From assembly GCA_964034945.1 (NCBI GenBank), contig OZ035962.1:111326234-111390233 (forward strand): a DNA stretch of 64,000 bases, written 5' to 3'. The position numbers and the translations under genes are program-made. Source of the DNA: Chrysopilus asiliformis (lineage: Eukaryota; Arthropoda; Insecta; Diptera; Rhagionidae). Positions within the stretch are counted from its first letter, which is position 1. Each line of letters opens with the position of its first letter. The notes beneath the pieces were generated by a model, which worked only from the letters and a program-made list of their open reading frames with translations, was not told the DNA's origin and ran no database searches. This document shows, piece after piece, positions 45,191-56,672 of the stretch.

Positions 45191-45705
45191 TGTTTATTTT
45201 CTGTATGATGATGTGTTCGTTTTAAACTCTGTTTACGTCTGAAATTCGGTTTTTCAACACTTCGTCGGGTAATGATTCTCAACAGACTGTTTTGATGACA
45301 TGTCAAAGATCCAAATCTAGTCAAACGAGAACTTAGAAGTTACGGAAAGGGCAAAGAACTTTTTTTACGACGAGAATTTATTTTCCCAGGTGACAGTCGT
45401 TTTAAAGACAACACACAATGCAGTTAGCGTGGCTTATGCGGAAGTATGTTTTGAATTTCAGTAACGATAATGAATTTATTAAGCTAAAAATGGGAAAATT
45501 TGTTGGAAATGTAGCTTGAAAGGGTTTTTTTAACGACTGGTCAAGTTTTACTGAACTCTTTTGCAGCAAAAGCAATTTTTTTCAAGTTTTTAGATTATTT
45601 TTTATAAACGTTTTTAGTTCAAAATTAATACATGTCGCTAGTATCGCAACAGCGCCAACATTTGAAATCCAAACTAATCTGACATTTCGAATTGTCAACA
45701 AAAAA
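45191..45705. promoter_or_regulatory. Bidirectional promoter region between Rabac1 and VPS26C
   Basis: The two start codons face away from each other across 515 bp. No TATA box is evident for either gene, as expected for housekeeping promoters. The regulatory role is inferred from geometry only. Confidence 0.5.
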
Positions 45706-46785
45706 ATGTCTTCGCTGGAGATAAAATTGAAACGGGAAAATAAAACGTATTTGGAGAGTGTGAGTACAGCAGAACAATAACAAAATCGTGCGAAATTAAT
45801 TGGAATTTTATCTAAAGGAGCTCCTAACAGGTGTCGTCCAGGTGACAAGCAACACTGAGATAAAACATGAAGGAATATCTCTGACCATCGAAGGGATTTG
45901 CAATTTACAATTGAGTAACAAGAATACAGGAATCTTCGAGGCTTTCTATAACTCCGTAAAGCCAATAACTCTTATAAACTCTACTCTGGATTTAGCTACG
46001 CCGGGGAAACTACCAGCCGGCCTTTCGGAGTTTCACTTCGAATATCCTCTTGTTTGCCACAAAGAGCCAAAGATCCTCTACGAAACCTACCATGGGGTTT
46101 TTGTTAATATAAACTACCAGTTAAAATGTGATCTCAAGAGAAACTTCCTAAATAAAAGCCTGCAGAAGACACAACAGTTCTGCATTCAGTATAAGCCTTC
46201 CCCGGAAACTGGCGATGGAAATGAGGTAAATTTCAGTATAAGTCCGGAAACCCTTCAGAAGACCGCAAAAGAACGAATCTCAATTCCCCGATTCCTCATC
46301 ACAGGGAAGCTGGACAGAACAGAATGCTGTGTTACGAAGCCGTTTGTTGGACATGTAGAGAAAATCTCATTTTATCAGGCTTTAAGTTAACGCCCATCTT
46401 TTTTTACTTTTAGGTAACCGTTCAACACACGGAAGTTGCAATAAAATCCATTGAAGTTCAATTGGTTAGAGTGGAAACTTGCGGATGCGCCGAGGGTTTT
46501 TCCAAGGATGCAACAGAAATTCAAAGTATTCAAATAGCAGATGGTAACGTTTGCCCAAAGCTACAAATTCCGATTTTTATGATTTTTCCACGATTATTTA
46601 CGTGTCCAACGCTTATTACCAAGAATTTCAAAATTGGTAAATTAAAAATGATTATTTCTTTCAAGAATAATCCATTAATTTTTTTTTAAATTCCAGAGTT
46701 TGAGGTGAATTTAATGATCGTATTTAAGGATGACTACATCGTGACTGAAAATTTCCAAATAGTTCTACTGCGAAAGCACACATAG
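45706..46785 (+). CDS. VPS26C: VPS26C (DSCR3), Retriever complex subunit
   Basis: Four exons (45706-45759, 45818-46354, 46414-46636, 46697-46785) joined in frame give 300 residues. VPS26C is the arrestin-fold subunit of Retriever (with VPS35L and VPS29), which works with the Commander complex to recycle cargo from endosomes to the plasma membrane. Signature stretches are GVFEAFYNSVKP-like (TGIFEAFYNSVKPITLINS), ILYETYHGVFVNINYQLKCD, VQLVRVETCGCAEGFSKDAT and PIFMIFPRLFTCPTL, followed by the short last exon (EFEVNLMIVF). The length matches animal orthologues. The first exon is only 18 codons and is supported by its MSSLEIKLKRENKTY sequence. It is followed closely by two MITEs. Confidence 0.95.
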
Positions 46786-46829
46786 GATAGTTCAGAAAGC
46801 TATTATTATAACTTGTAGAGTTTATATTA

Positions 46830-46922
46830 GGCGTATTTTTTTAATGTTCTTGAGCTGTATAGAACAACGTTCTGTATGAAAAACGTTGCTTTATATAGCT
46901 CAAGAACACTAAAAAACGCGCC
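46830..46922. mobile_element. Hairpin MITE with TA target duplication (93 bp)
   Basis: GGCGTATTTTTTTAATGTTC at the left and its near-complement at the right give arms of about 42 bp around a 10-bp loop. TA flanks it at 46828-46829 and 46923-46924. It lies 44 bp past the VPS26C stop, so within its likely 3' UTR. Confidence 0.75.
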
Positions 46923-47157
46923 TATTATTGCATGCTTATTAATCTATAAAAACGAGATATCATTTTTGTTTAGATCTATGTTCATATGATTGAATTAAAA
47001 TAAAGTAAATAAAATTATAATAATAATAAAAGATTATATTTGTCATTATTTTTCACCGGAAATATTAAAAATAAATCTATCAATTTTTTTGTTGTATGTT
47101 ATTGATTAAAACAGAACAAATGGTTTTTGTATGAACAATAAGCATTCGTTTGTGTAA

Positions 47158-47520
47158 GCGTGGTATTACACACGGCAACTTTCGGGTTTACTTAAGCCGA
47201 TTTTTGGGAGAAACGACTGAGGAGGGAAAAGTTGCCACTCGAAATCATGGCTTATCGACAATCTGTATACATGCAAAGTGTGTGAACCGGTTTGGGAAAA
47301 GTAGTAGGCAGAAATCATTTTCGTTCTGACCGACAGCAGGTAAAGATCTTGGGAAGTATATGAGCAGCAGCAATTTCAATGGTTTGAGTTCACACACACC
47401 CATGTAGACTTGTGTAGCAGGATTGGCTTATTTAAGCCACAAATGTAAGCACATTGGCTTATTAAGCCCAAAAGTTGCCGGCTTAAATAAGCCCGAAAGT
47501 TGCCGTGTGTAATACCACGC
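47158..47520. mobile_element. MITE with TAA target duplication (363 bp)
   Basis: Inverted ends GCGTGGTATTACACACGGCA are identical on both sides and continue through ACTTTCGGG. TAA is duplicated at 47155-47157 and 47521-47523. The interior has repeated TTGGCTTATTTAAGCC-type palindromes. PIF/Harbinger-like, non-coding. Confidence 0.85.
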
Positions 47521-47587
47521 TAAGGAAAAGGTTCTTTTTGCGGTTTCTAAAGGGGTTTTTACAATGCGTATTTTCCTTAATTCCTTA

Positions 47588-47680
47588 GGCGCCGTTTATA
47601 TCAGACACTTTATTTCGTGAATATTATTCTGTGGCACAAAATTTAAGTTGCACTTCAAAAGTGGTTTTTGCACAATAAAT
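47588..47680. repeat. Fragment of a dispersed repeat also present at 59265-59340
   Basis: Both copies read CGTTTA-ATC-GA-ACTTTATT followed by GTGAATTTTTAAATTCGACA-like and CACAAAATTCATGTTGCACG-like sequence, diverged from each other. Too short to classify. Confidence 0.45.
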
Positions 47681-48060
47681 TTATGTTGCTATTCTAAACA
47701 AATTCTCTTTTTTTTAAAAAAGCTTTTATTTAGCTTTTTTTGCTTGTCTGACTGTCTAATAGGATGAAATTGTTTAATTTGATTTTGACCTACTTCCACT
47801 AATCCGGTTGACTTGAGATTTTGCACACATACGTAACTTCGGCGACAATACAATGCTTCGCCCTTGTAAGGATAAGGGAAGGTCCTGTAACGATAGCGTA
47901 ATTTTGATTCTATTTAAATTTTTCGCCAAAGGATCTCATTTGGGGGTTTTTGGGGTAGCTGAACCCGATTCGGGAGTCAAAAATGCCGTGAGGATATCTC
48001 TAAGGCAATTTGAAGACGAAAGAGTATCAGCGTGGCGAATAACAAAAGTCAGTTTGGATT

Positions 48061-48185
48061 TTTAGTCTGTCTGCCTGTTATTCTGTCGGTCTGTCTGTTG
48101 GCCTGTTATTCTGTCTTTCTGTCGGTCTGTCTGTCAGTCTGTCTGTCGTCTGTCTGTCGTCTGTCTGTCTGTCGTCTGTCCGTTT
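48061..48185. repeat. (CTGT)n-rich simple repeat
   Basis: Interspersed CTGTCTGTCGGTCTGTCTGT and CTGTTATTCTGTC units, ending the repeat that starts around 47800 with CCGGTTGACTTGAGATTTTG. Confidence 0.8.
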
Positions 48186-48325
48186 TAAGCATCTTAAATA
48201 ACTCCGGTTACGTATCTTAAGTATGTTAAATAACTAGCGATAAGCTTGTTTTACGAAAATCGTAGTTTTTATTAATTTTTGGGTAACGTTAGCTATAACA
48301 GGTGCCTTCTACAAAACTATTTCGA

Positions 48326-49075
48326 GGGTCTTTATCAAGTATCTCGAATCGAAAATCAAATCGACTCGAACGCCGTACTCGAAAACGAATCGCATTGGTA
48401 TCAAGTAAATCTTTCGTTTCGAGCAAAATGTATTGCCATAAATTAATCGAAAACAAGGAACCTGCTGGTAACTTGGAAATTTCGTGTTTATATTTAGTGT
48501 CATTATTGAATAGTTGTAAATAATTTGCTGTTAGTTTTTGCGTTTCCTTTTTGTGAAATTAATGCCGGCAAAGAATGGACATTTGTTTTGTTTTTGAGTT
48601 TATTGCCTTTTATCAGTCGTGAAAGTTTTTTTTCTTAATGCCGGCAGTTTAAAAAAATTGAAATAAGAGCCGGATTCACAGTGAATGTGAAATAAGTGCC
48701 CGATAAAAGTGACGGAAGTGATGGCAGCGTTTTCTATCCAAGAATTGTAAGAAAATTCACACGGAATGGACTTCGTTTAAAATCGTAATTAACAAAATAT
48801 TATATGTTACAGGCAACTTTTCCTTATTTTTAATAGATTTTCCAAGAAATTTAAATATGTTTTGCAAGAAAAAAATATCTTACATAAAAAAAACATTGAA
48901 ATGACTTAAATTTTCCTTTCGAGTTTCATTTCCGGCGACTGAAAAGTATTCCAGTAAATTTCCGAAAATGAATGACAAATATTTGATCGAATTCGAGTTA
49001 GCTGATACCGCTTCAAACATTTCCGTGCATTTCATTTTCGATTCGAGTTCCCTGATAGGGCCCCTGATAAGGCCC
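48326..49075. mobile_element. MITE T736, copy A (left boundary of the tandem duplication)
   Basis: About 750 bp, with inverted ends around CTTTATCAAGTATCTCGAATC and, on the other strand, CCTTATCAGGGAACTCGAAT. The right tail has an extra CCTGATAAGGCCC unit. It differs from copy B by scattered substitutions and small indels. It contains a 60-residue open frame that is also in the other copies; I consider it non-coding. Confidence 0.75.
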
Positions 49076-49670
49076 CTGTTTTATGAAAATTTCTCGAAAA
49101 GTATGCACTTTTGGAAGGAAAATGCATATAACCATATTCAAAGAAGATAAAATTTCCTCCATTTTTTTTCCTTTATTGGTTTTTAAGTATCATATTTTTA
49201 CCAAAACTAACTATTGCAGTGTTGATCACAACTGATATTTTCCTTTTAAAAGAATTTTTTAAAATAAAAAAAAATTTTTTTAGATAATTTTCACTTTTTT
49301 GTTCCTTTTTTTCTCTCCCTGCCCTTACTAAATATTTTTTTTTGTTTTGAAAGCTGCTAAAATCAACTTTATCAAATGAAAATTCTTCTATTTAAGAACA
49401 GTCTCAGTTATACATATGTGAAAATTCTTTTGAAATTCATAATCAAAATGAAATCAATAACGGTAACGAAACGTTATGACGATTGTTGTATTGTTAAGAA
49501 GGGTATTTGGTATACAGAATATTAAATTAACAATGAAAATATCTCACGTACTTGGCTCGACATTTGATACATACTTGAACGTAAATGTTATAAGAAGTCA
49601 TAATCGTGACAATGAAACAGAAATGTTGAAGCCATCATTCATCATTTTGAGTGGAACATTTCGTTTTTAG

Positions 49671-49814
49671 TATTGGGACGACGAGGATCAAACATCACTT
49701 TATGCCTGCCATACTACTTTCCGTGCACAGAAGGACTATGGACTGTGTGGATGCGAATTAGAGCATAAATTTGACTCTGAATGGTTGCCCGTTAGATATT
49801 TGTTACATTTGTAA
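49671..49814 (+). other. Possible terminal coding exon inside the duplicated spacer, copy 1
   Basis: A pyrimidine-rich acceptor (TTTCGTTTTTAG) precedes 47 open codons ending TAA. The translation is compositionally protein-like (YWDDEDQTSLYACHTTFRAQ then KDYGLCGCELEHKF). No domain is recognised, no upstream exon was found, and a stop lies immediately upstream in frame, so it could only be a spliced exon. The duplicate at 53361-53504 is identical. Confidence 0.22.
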
Positions 49815-52017
49815 CTTTATTTGTAAGACTGGGCAGGGCATATTAAATGATTCCAGAATTACCTGTTAACTTCGCATTCAATTTTATTTAATTTCGCCTA
49901 CGAATAAAATTCAGTTTATTAGAAATTCTTATAATTTAATGTTTTGCGGTGGAAGAGGGTGCAATGAATTCTTGTATATATATATTTTAAATGTTTAAAT
50001 TCAAGGTTACCAAAGACTCGAGGGTGGAAATTATCTTGCGAAACTAATTTACCAAAGGGAATTACATGAACAATTGATGTAAGTGGCTCTTTATTCAATG
50101 CTTTTTCATACTGTTTGTATTTGCTTCTTTTGGAAATTACCGCGATTGTATTTCGTAATTTAATATGTTTCTGTTTCGTTTCGTTTAATGGCGAAATGAA
50201 TTTGAATTTATGGCAATAATATTGATTAGATTTTCGGTATTAAATGGGAACAATAGAAAATACAACAGCAAAGAGCTTTGATCCCGACCTAATTAGATCA
50301 AATAGAAAATTAAATTTAACAAAACATGATTAAAATTCCCTTATAACATTTCTTTATTATGTGTATTGAGGTGCTTAGACTACGTCTGTCTCTTTGCTCC
50401 TTACGTTAAACTATGTAGAACTGAATAGATAAATACGGGCAGACGAATGAGTCCTTGAAGTTCACTACACTCTTATTGTTAAAATCGAATTGCTTCGCAT
50501 TTTGCTATACCCTGTGTGAAAATTATTTATAGATTGTGTTGTTTTTGCTTCACAATGCTTTATAACAATTCTCATATATTTTTTTCGAGAAATTTTAAGA
50601 ATACATTCACAATTTTTTTGAAAACTGACCTATTTTTGTATTTTTTCTGAATTTTTTGAAGGAAGAAAAATTTTAATATACAATTTTATGAGTGGAAAAT
50701 ATATTTTAAGATGCGCCGCAGTCAAAATTTCTGTCGAAATGCATGTAGGGTATGTCACAATGGGGTAATTGTGGTTTTTTTTTGTGTTTTGATATAAAGT
50801 CAACTGCTCGCTGGGCTCCACCTTTAGGGAGACGGAAAACAGGAATTACTATACACACTTTTGTCGGTTAGGTACTAACAACACTTCTTCCTGTACGATG
50901 AACGAAAAGAGCCGTAAGGGATATCAGTGGAATATCAGTGAAAAGGGCGAAATAGAATAAAGGGAAGCAATTAATTAAAACACTTCAAGGTCCCCATCGT
51001 GTAGTGTCTTAGAAAATTAAAGCATCCTTTTGGAGTCACTCCCATTTATAGCACAACACAAAATTCTCCCTAGCGACCAGCGCATAATGATTTTGTTGCT
51101 ATTTAGGTGATCTCACTTTGAATAGCGATACCAGTCATCAATTCAACCAAAAAAGGACCTGAAATAAGAATAAACATTCAGCCAAAGGACATAGAGGACT
51201 CAACTTTTTGAATAAGAAAAAAAAATGACAATAAGCAGGGGCAGCCTTGTGGGAAATGACAAAGCTTGGGTAACTTCTTGAACGGAGCAATGGCAAAGTT
51301 CTTTCAAGGGTAATTCCTTAATACTGTGAGGCAAATTAAGTTTGAAACTGCCAATCTTAATTAAATTGAGTTGAGTTTTTGGTGGGGGTGTGGCATCTTT
51401 TCTGCCCTTTTCGCGAAAAGTCTCTTTCGAATTTGGTCCCAATGGCGGGCGGCACCGGATTTCGAGTTGGCTTCTGCCAAAAAACCCTTTTCAATTTTAT
51501 ATTATTACGTCTCAATCGGATATTTCCCAAGGAAGCAATAATTTTTCTTATCATATTCCGTTCCGTTTATCTCTAAAACCCAACCAAAACAAAACTCTCT
51601 TTGGGGAAATCTCTTCCGGGCGAAAATAAGTTAAGTATTATAAGTTTTTGTTTCCTTTTAGCTGTGATACTACACATACTGGGAATATGTTTCAATCCTC
51701 CAGTGGTTGTAATTTCATAAAACCTCATCAACCAAAGTTAATTGTAAAAGGGACAAAACTGCCATTCGATTGTAGCATGTATTGCTGGTGCTATTTTCAA
51801 CCCTTTTTGTTCGTTTGTTAATTATGGATCCTTTTCAAAAACAATCTCTAATAAAGCTATTATAAGGAATTTAATCTTTTGAAGATATTCTCAATGTTTC
51901 CCAACAAACATGAAAGTTTCAAAGACATTTTTTTAAAATTTTCAACGTTAGATTTTATTGACTTTTTTTTCGATGATGTTTTCTTGAAATATGAATAAAT
52001 AGGCTTCGAAAATTCAG

Positions 52018-52765
52018 GGGCTTTATCATGTATCTCGAATCGAAAATCAAATCGACTCGAACGCCGTACTCGAAAACGAATCGCATTGGTATCAAGTAAA
52101 TCTTTCGTTTCGAGTAAAATGTACTGCCATAAATTAATCGAAAACGAGAAACTTGCTGGTATCTTGGAAGTCTCGTGTTTATATTTAGTGTCATTATTGA
52201 ATAGTTGTAAATAATTTGCTGTTAGTTTTTGCGTTTCCTTTTTGTGAAATTAATGCCGGCAAAGAATGGACATTTGTTTTGTTTTTGAGTTTATTGCCTT
52301 TTATCAGTCGTGAAAGTTTTTTTTCTTAATGCCGGCAGTTTAAAAAAATTGAAATAAGAGCCGGATAAAAGTGAATGTGAAATAAGTGCCAGATAAAAGA
52401 GACGAAAGTGATGACGGCGTTTTCAATCCAAGAATTATAAGAAAATTCATACGGAATGAACTTCGTTTAAAATCGTAAATAATTAAATTTTATATGTTAG
52501 ATTCAACTTTTCCTTATTTTTAATAGATTTTCCAAGGAATTTAAATATGTTTTGCAAGAAAAAAATATCTTACATAAAAAAAACATTGAAATGACTTAAA
52601 TTTTCCTTTCGAGTTTCATTTCCGGCGACTGAAAAGTATTCGAGTAAATTTCCGAAAATGAATGACAAATATTTGATCGAATTCGAGTTAGCTGATACCG
52701 CTTCAAACATTTCCGTGCATTTCATTTTCGATTCGAGTTCCCTGATAGGGCCCCTGATAAGGCCC
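52018..52765. mobile_element. MITE T736, chimeric A/B copy
   Basis: The left part is identical to copy B where A differs (for example GAGTAAAATGTACTGCC and TCCAAGGAATTTAAATA). The right part carries A-type features, including the extra CCTGATAAGGCCC tail. Confidence 0.88.
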
Positions 52766-53360
52766 CTGTTTTATGAAAATTTCTCGAAAAGTATGCACTT
52801 TTGGAAGGAAAATGCATATAACCATATTCAAAGAAGATAAAATTTCCTCCATTTTTTTTCCTTTATTGGTTTTTAAGTATCATATTTTTACCAAAACTAA
52901 CTATTGCAGTGTTGATCACAACTGATATTTTCCTTTTAAAAGAATTTTTTAAAATAAAAAAAAATTTTTTTAGATAATTTTCACTTTTTTGTTCCTTTTT
53001 TTCTCTCCCTGCCCTTACTAAATATTTTTTTTTGTTTTGAAAGCTGCTAAAATCAACTTTATCAAATGAAAATTCTTCTATTTAAGAACAGTCTCAGTTA
53101 TACATATGTGAAAATTCTTTTGAAATTCATAATCAAAATGAAATCAATAACGGTAACGAAACGTTATGACGATTGTTGTATTGTTAAGAAGGGTATTTGG
53201 TATACAGAATATTAAATTAACAATGAAAATATCTCACGTACTTGGCTCGACATTTGATACATACTTGAACGTAAATGTTATAAGAAGTCATAATCGTGAC
53301 AATGAAACAGAAATGTTGAAGCCATCATTCATCATTTTGAGTGGAACATTTCGTTTTTAG

Positions 53361-53504
53361 TATTGGGACGACGAGGATCAAACATCACTTTATGCCTGCC
53401 ATACTACTTTCCGTGCACAGAAGGACTATGGACTGTGTGGATGCGAATTAGAGCATAAATTTGACTCTGAATGGTTGCCCGTTAGATATTTGTTACATTT
53501 GTAA
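53361..53504 (+). other. Possible terminal coding exon inside the duplicated spacer, copy 2
   Basis: Identical to 49671-49814 with the same acceptor and stop. The same reservations apply. Identity says nothing about coding because the whole spacer is nearly identical. Confidence 0.22.
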
Positions 53505-55707
53505 CTTTATTTGTAAGACTGGGCAGGGCATATTAAATGATTCCAGAATTACCTGTTAACTTCGCATTCAATTTTATTTAATTTCGCCTACGAATAAAAT
53601 TCAGTTTATTAGAAATTCTTATAATTTAATGTTTTGCGGTGGAAGAGGGTGCAATGAATTCTTGTATATATATATTTTAAATGTTTAAATTCAAGGTTAC
53701 CAAAGACTCGAGGGTGGAAATTATCTTGCGAAACTAATTTACCAAAGGGAATTACATGAACAATTGATGTAAGTGGCTCTTTATTCAATGCTTTTTCATA
53801 CTGTTTGTATTTGCTTCTTTTGGAAATTACCGCGATTGTATTTCGTAATTTAATATGTTTCTGTTTCGTTTCGTTTAATGGCGAAATGAATTTGAATTTA
53901 TGGCAATAATATTGATTAGATTTTCGGTATTAAATGGGAACAATAGAAAATACAACAGCAAAGAGCTTTGATCCCGACCTAATTAGATCAAATAGAAAAT
54001 TAAATTTAACAAAACATGATTAAAATTCCCTTATAACATTTCTTTATTATGTGTATTGAGGTGCTTAGACTACGTCTGTCTCTTTGCTCCTTACGTTAAA
54101 CTATGTAGAACTGAATAGATAAATACGGGCAGACGAATGAGTCCTTGAAGTTCACTACACTCTTATTGTTAAAATCGAATTGCTTCGCATTTTGCTATAC
54201 CCTGTGTGAAAATTATTTATAGATTGTGTTGTTTTTGCTTCACAATGCTTTATAACAATTCTCATATATTTTTTTCGAGAAATTTTAAGAATACATTCAC
54301 AATTTTTTTGAAAACTGACCTATTTTTGTATTTTTTCTGAATTTTTTGAAGGAAGAAAAATTTTAATATACAATTTTATGAGTGGAAAATATATTTTAAG
54401 ATGCGCCGCAGTCAAAATTTCTGTCGAAATGCATGTAGGGTATGTCACAATGGGGTAATTGTGGTTTTTTTTTGTGTTTTGATATAAAGTCAACTGCTCG
54501 CTGGGCTCCACCTTTAGGGAGACGGAAAACAGGAATTACTATACACACTTTTGTCGGTTAGGTACTAACAATACTTCTTCCTGTACGATGAACGAAAAGA
54601 GCCGTAAGGGATATCAGTGGAATATCAGTGAAAAGGGCGAAATAGAATAAAGGGAAGCAATTAATTAAAACACTTCAAGGTCCCCATCGTGTAGTGTCTT
54701 AGAAAATTAAAGCATCCTTTTGGAGTCACTCCCATTTATAGCACAACACAAAATTCTCCCTAGCGACCAGCGCATAATGATTTTGTTGCTATTTAGGTGA
54801 TCTCACTTTGAATAGCGATACCAGTCATCAATTCAACCAAAAAAGGACCTGAAATAAGAATAAACATTCAGCCAAAGGACATAGAGGACTCAACTTTTTG
54901 AATAAGAAAAAAAAATGACAATAAGCAGGGGCAGCCTTGTGGGAAATGACAAAGCTTGGGTAACTTCTTGAACGGAGCAATGGCAAAGTTCTTTCAAGGG
55001 TAATTCCTTAATACTGTGAGGCAAATTAAGTTTGAAACTGCCAATCTTAATTAAATTGAGTTGAGTTTTTGGTGTGGGTGTGGCATCTTTTCTGCCCTTT
55101 TCGCGAAAAGTCTCTTTCGAATTTGGTCCCAATGGCGGGCGGCACCGGATTTCGAGTTGGCTTCTGCCAAAAAACCCTTTTCAATTTTATATTATTACGT
55201 CTCAATCGGATATTTCCCAAGGAAGCAATAATTTTTCTTATCATATTCCGTTCCGTTTATCTCTAAAACCCAACCAAAACAAAACTCTCTTTGGGGAAAT
55301 CTCTTCCGGGCGAAAATAAGTTAAGTATTATAAGTTTTTGTTTCCTTTTAGCTGTGATACTACACATACTGGGAATATGTTTCAATCCTCCAGTGGTTGT
55401 AATTTCATAAAACCTCATCAACCAAAGTTAATTGTAAAAGGGACAAAACTGCCATTCGATTGTAGCATGTATTGCTGGTGCTATTTTCAACCCTTTTTGT
55501 TCGTTTGTTAATTATGGATCCTTTTCAAAAACAATCTCTAATAAAGCTATTATAAGGAATTTAATCTTTTGAAGATATTCTCAATGTTTCCCAACAAACA
55601 TGAAAGTTTCAAAGACATTTTTTTAAAATTTTCAACGTTAGATTTTATTGACTTTTTTTTCGATGATGTTTTCTTGAAATATGAATAAATAGGCTTCGAA
55701 AATTCAG

Positions 55708-56443
55708 GGGCTTTATCATGTATCTCGAATCGAAAATCAAATCGACTCGAACGCCGTACTCGAAAACGAATCGCATTGGTATCAAGTAAATCTTTCGTTT
55801 CGAGTAAAATGTACTGCCATAAATTAATCGAAAACGAGAAACTTGCTGGTATCTTGGAAGTCTCGTGTTTATATTTAGTGTCATTATTGAATAGTTGTAA
55901 ATAATTTGCTGTTAGTTTTTGCGTTTCCTTTTTGTGAAATTAATGCCGGCAAAGAATGGACATTTGTTTTGTTTTTGAGTTTATTGCCTTTTATCAGTCG
56001 TGAAAGTTTTTTTTCTTAATGCCGGCAGTTTAAAAAAATTGAAATAAGAGCCGGATAAAAGTGAATGTGAAATAAGTGCCAGATAAAAGAGACGAAAGTG
56101 ATGACGGCGTTTTCAATCCAAGAATTATAAGAAAATTCATACGGAATGAACTTCGTTTAAAATCGTAAATAATTAAATTTTATATGTTAGATTCAACTTT
56201 TCCTTATTTTTAATAGATTTTCCAAGGAATTTAAATATGTTTTGCAAGAAAAAAATATCTTACATAAAAAAAACATTGAAATGACTTAAATTTTCCTTTC
56301 GAGTTTCATTTCCGGCGACTGAAAAGTGTTCAAGCAAATTTCCGAAAATGAATGACAAATATTTGATCGAATTCGAGTTAGCTGATACCGCTTCAAACAT
56401 TTCCGTGCATTTCATTTTCGATTCGAGTTCCCTGATAAGGCCC
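55708..56443. mobile_element. MITE T736, copy B with CAG target duplication (736 bp)
   Basis: Inverted ends GGGCTTTATCATGTATCTCG and GGGCCTTATCAGGGAACTCG are flanked by CAG at 55705-55707 and 56444-56446. This is the intact member of the three copies. The 3-bp duplication fits PIF/Harbinger. It is non-coding. Confidence 0.82.
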
Positions 56444-56478
56444 CAGGTTCTCTTTTTGAAACAAAAAAAAAGGATGGA

Positions 56479-56672
56479 AGACAGGTGGGAAAGGGAAAAG
56501 GGGGAAAGGGAAAGGGGGGATAGGGAAAGCGGGGAAAGGGAAAGCGGGGAAAGGGAAAGCGCGGAAAGGGAAAGGGAAAGGGAAAGGGAAAGGGAAAGGG
56601 AAAGGGAAAGGGAAAGGGAAAGGGAAAGGGAAAGGGAAAGGGGAAGGGGAAGGGAAAGGGGGAAAGAGGTAC
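56479..56672 (+). repeat. (GGGAAA)n polypurine tract
   Basis: About 190 bp of nearly pure purine built from GGGAAA hexamers, with GGGGAAAGGGAAAGC variants at the left. Runs of three or more G every six bases allow G-quadruplex or triplex structure. Open frames on both strands (Arg/Glu-rich and Phe/Pro-rich) are artefacts of the repeat. Confidence 0.92.

Larger units (their letters stand above)
48326..56443 (+). repeat. Recent 3.69-kb tandem duplication bounded by MITE copies
   Basis: The order is MITE A (48326-49075), spacer 49076-52017, chimeric MITE (52018-52765), spacer 52766-55707, MITE B (55708-56443). The two spacers are both 2942 bp. I noticed only two substitutions between them (50882/54572 and 51385/55075). 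The chimeric MITE matches B up to at least 52537 and A from 52638. This is the product expected from one unequal crossover between A and B. Confidence 0.9.

Noticed and set aside
48968..49150. 60-residue open frame repeated exactly at 52658
   Set aside because: It lies in the MITE and duplicated spacer; identity reflects the recent duplication, not selection on a protein.
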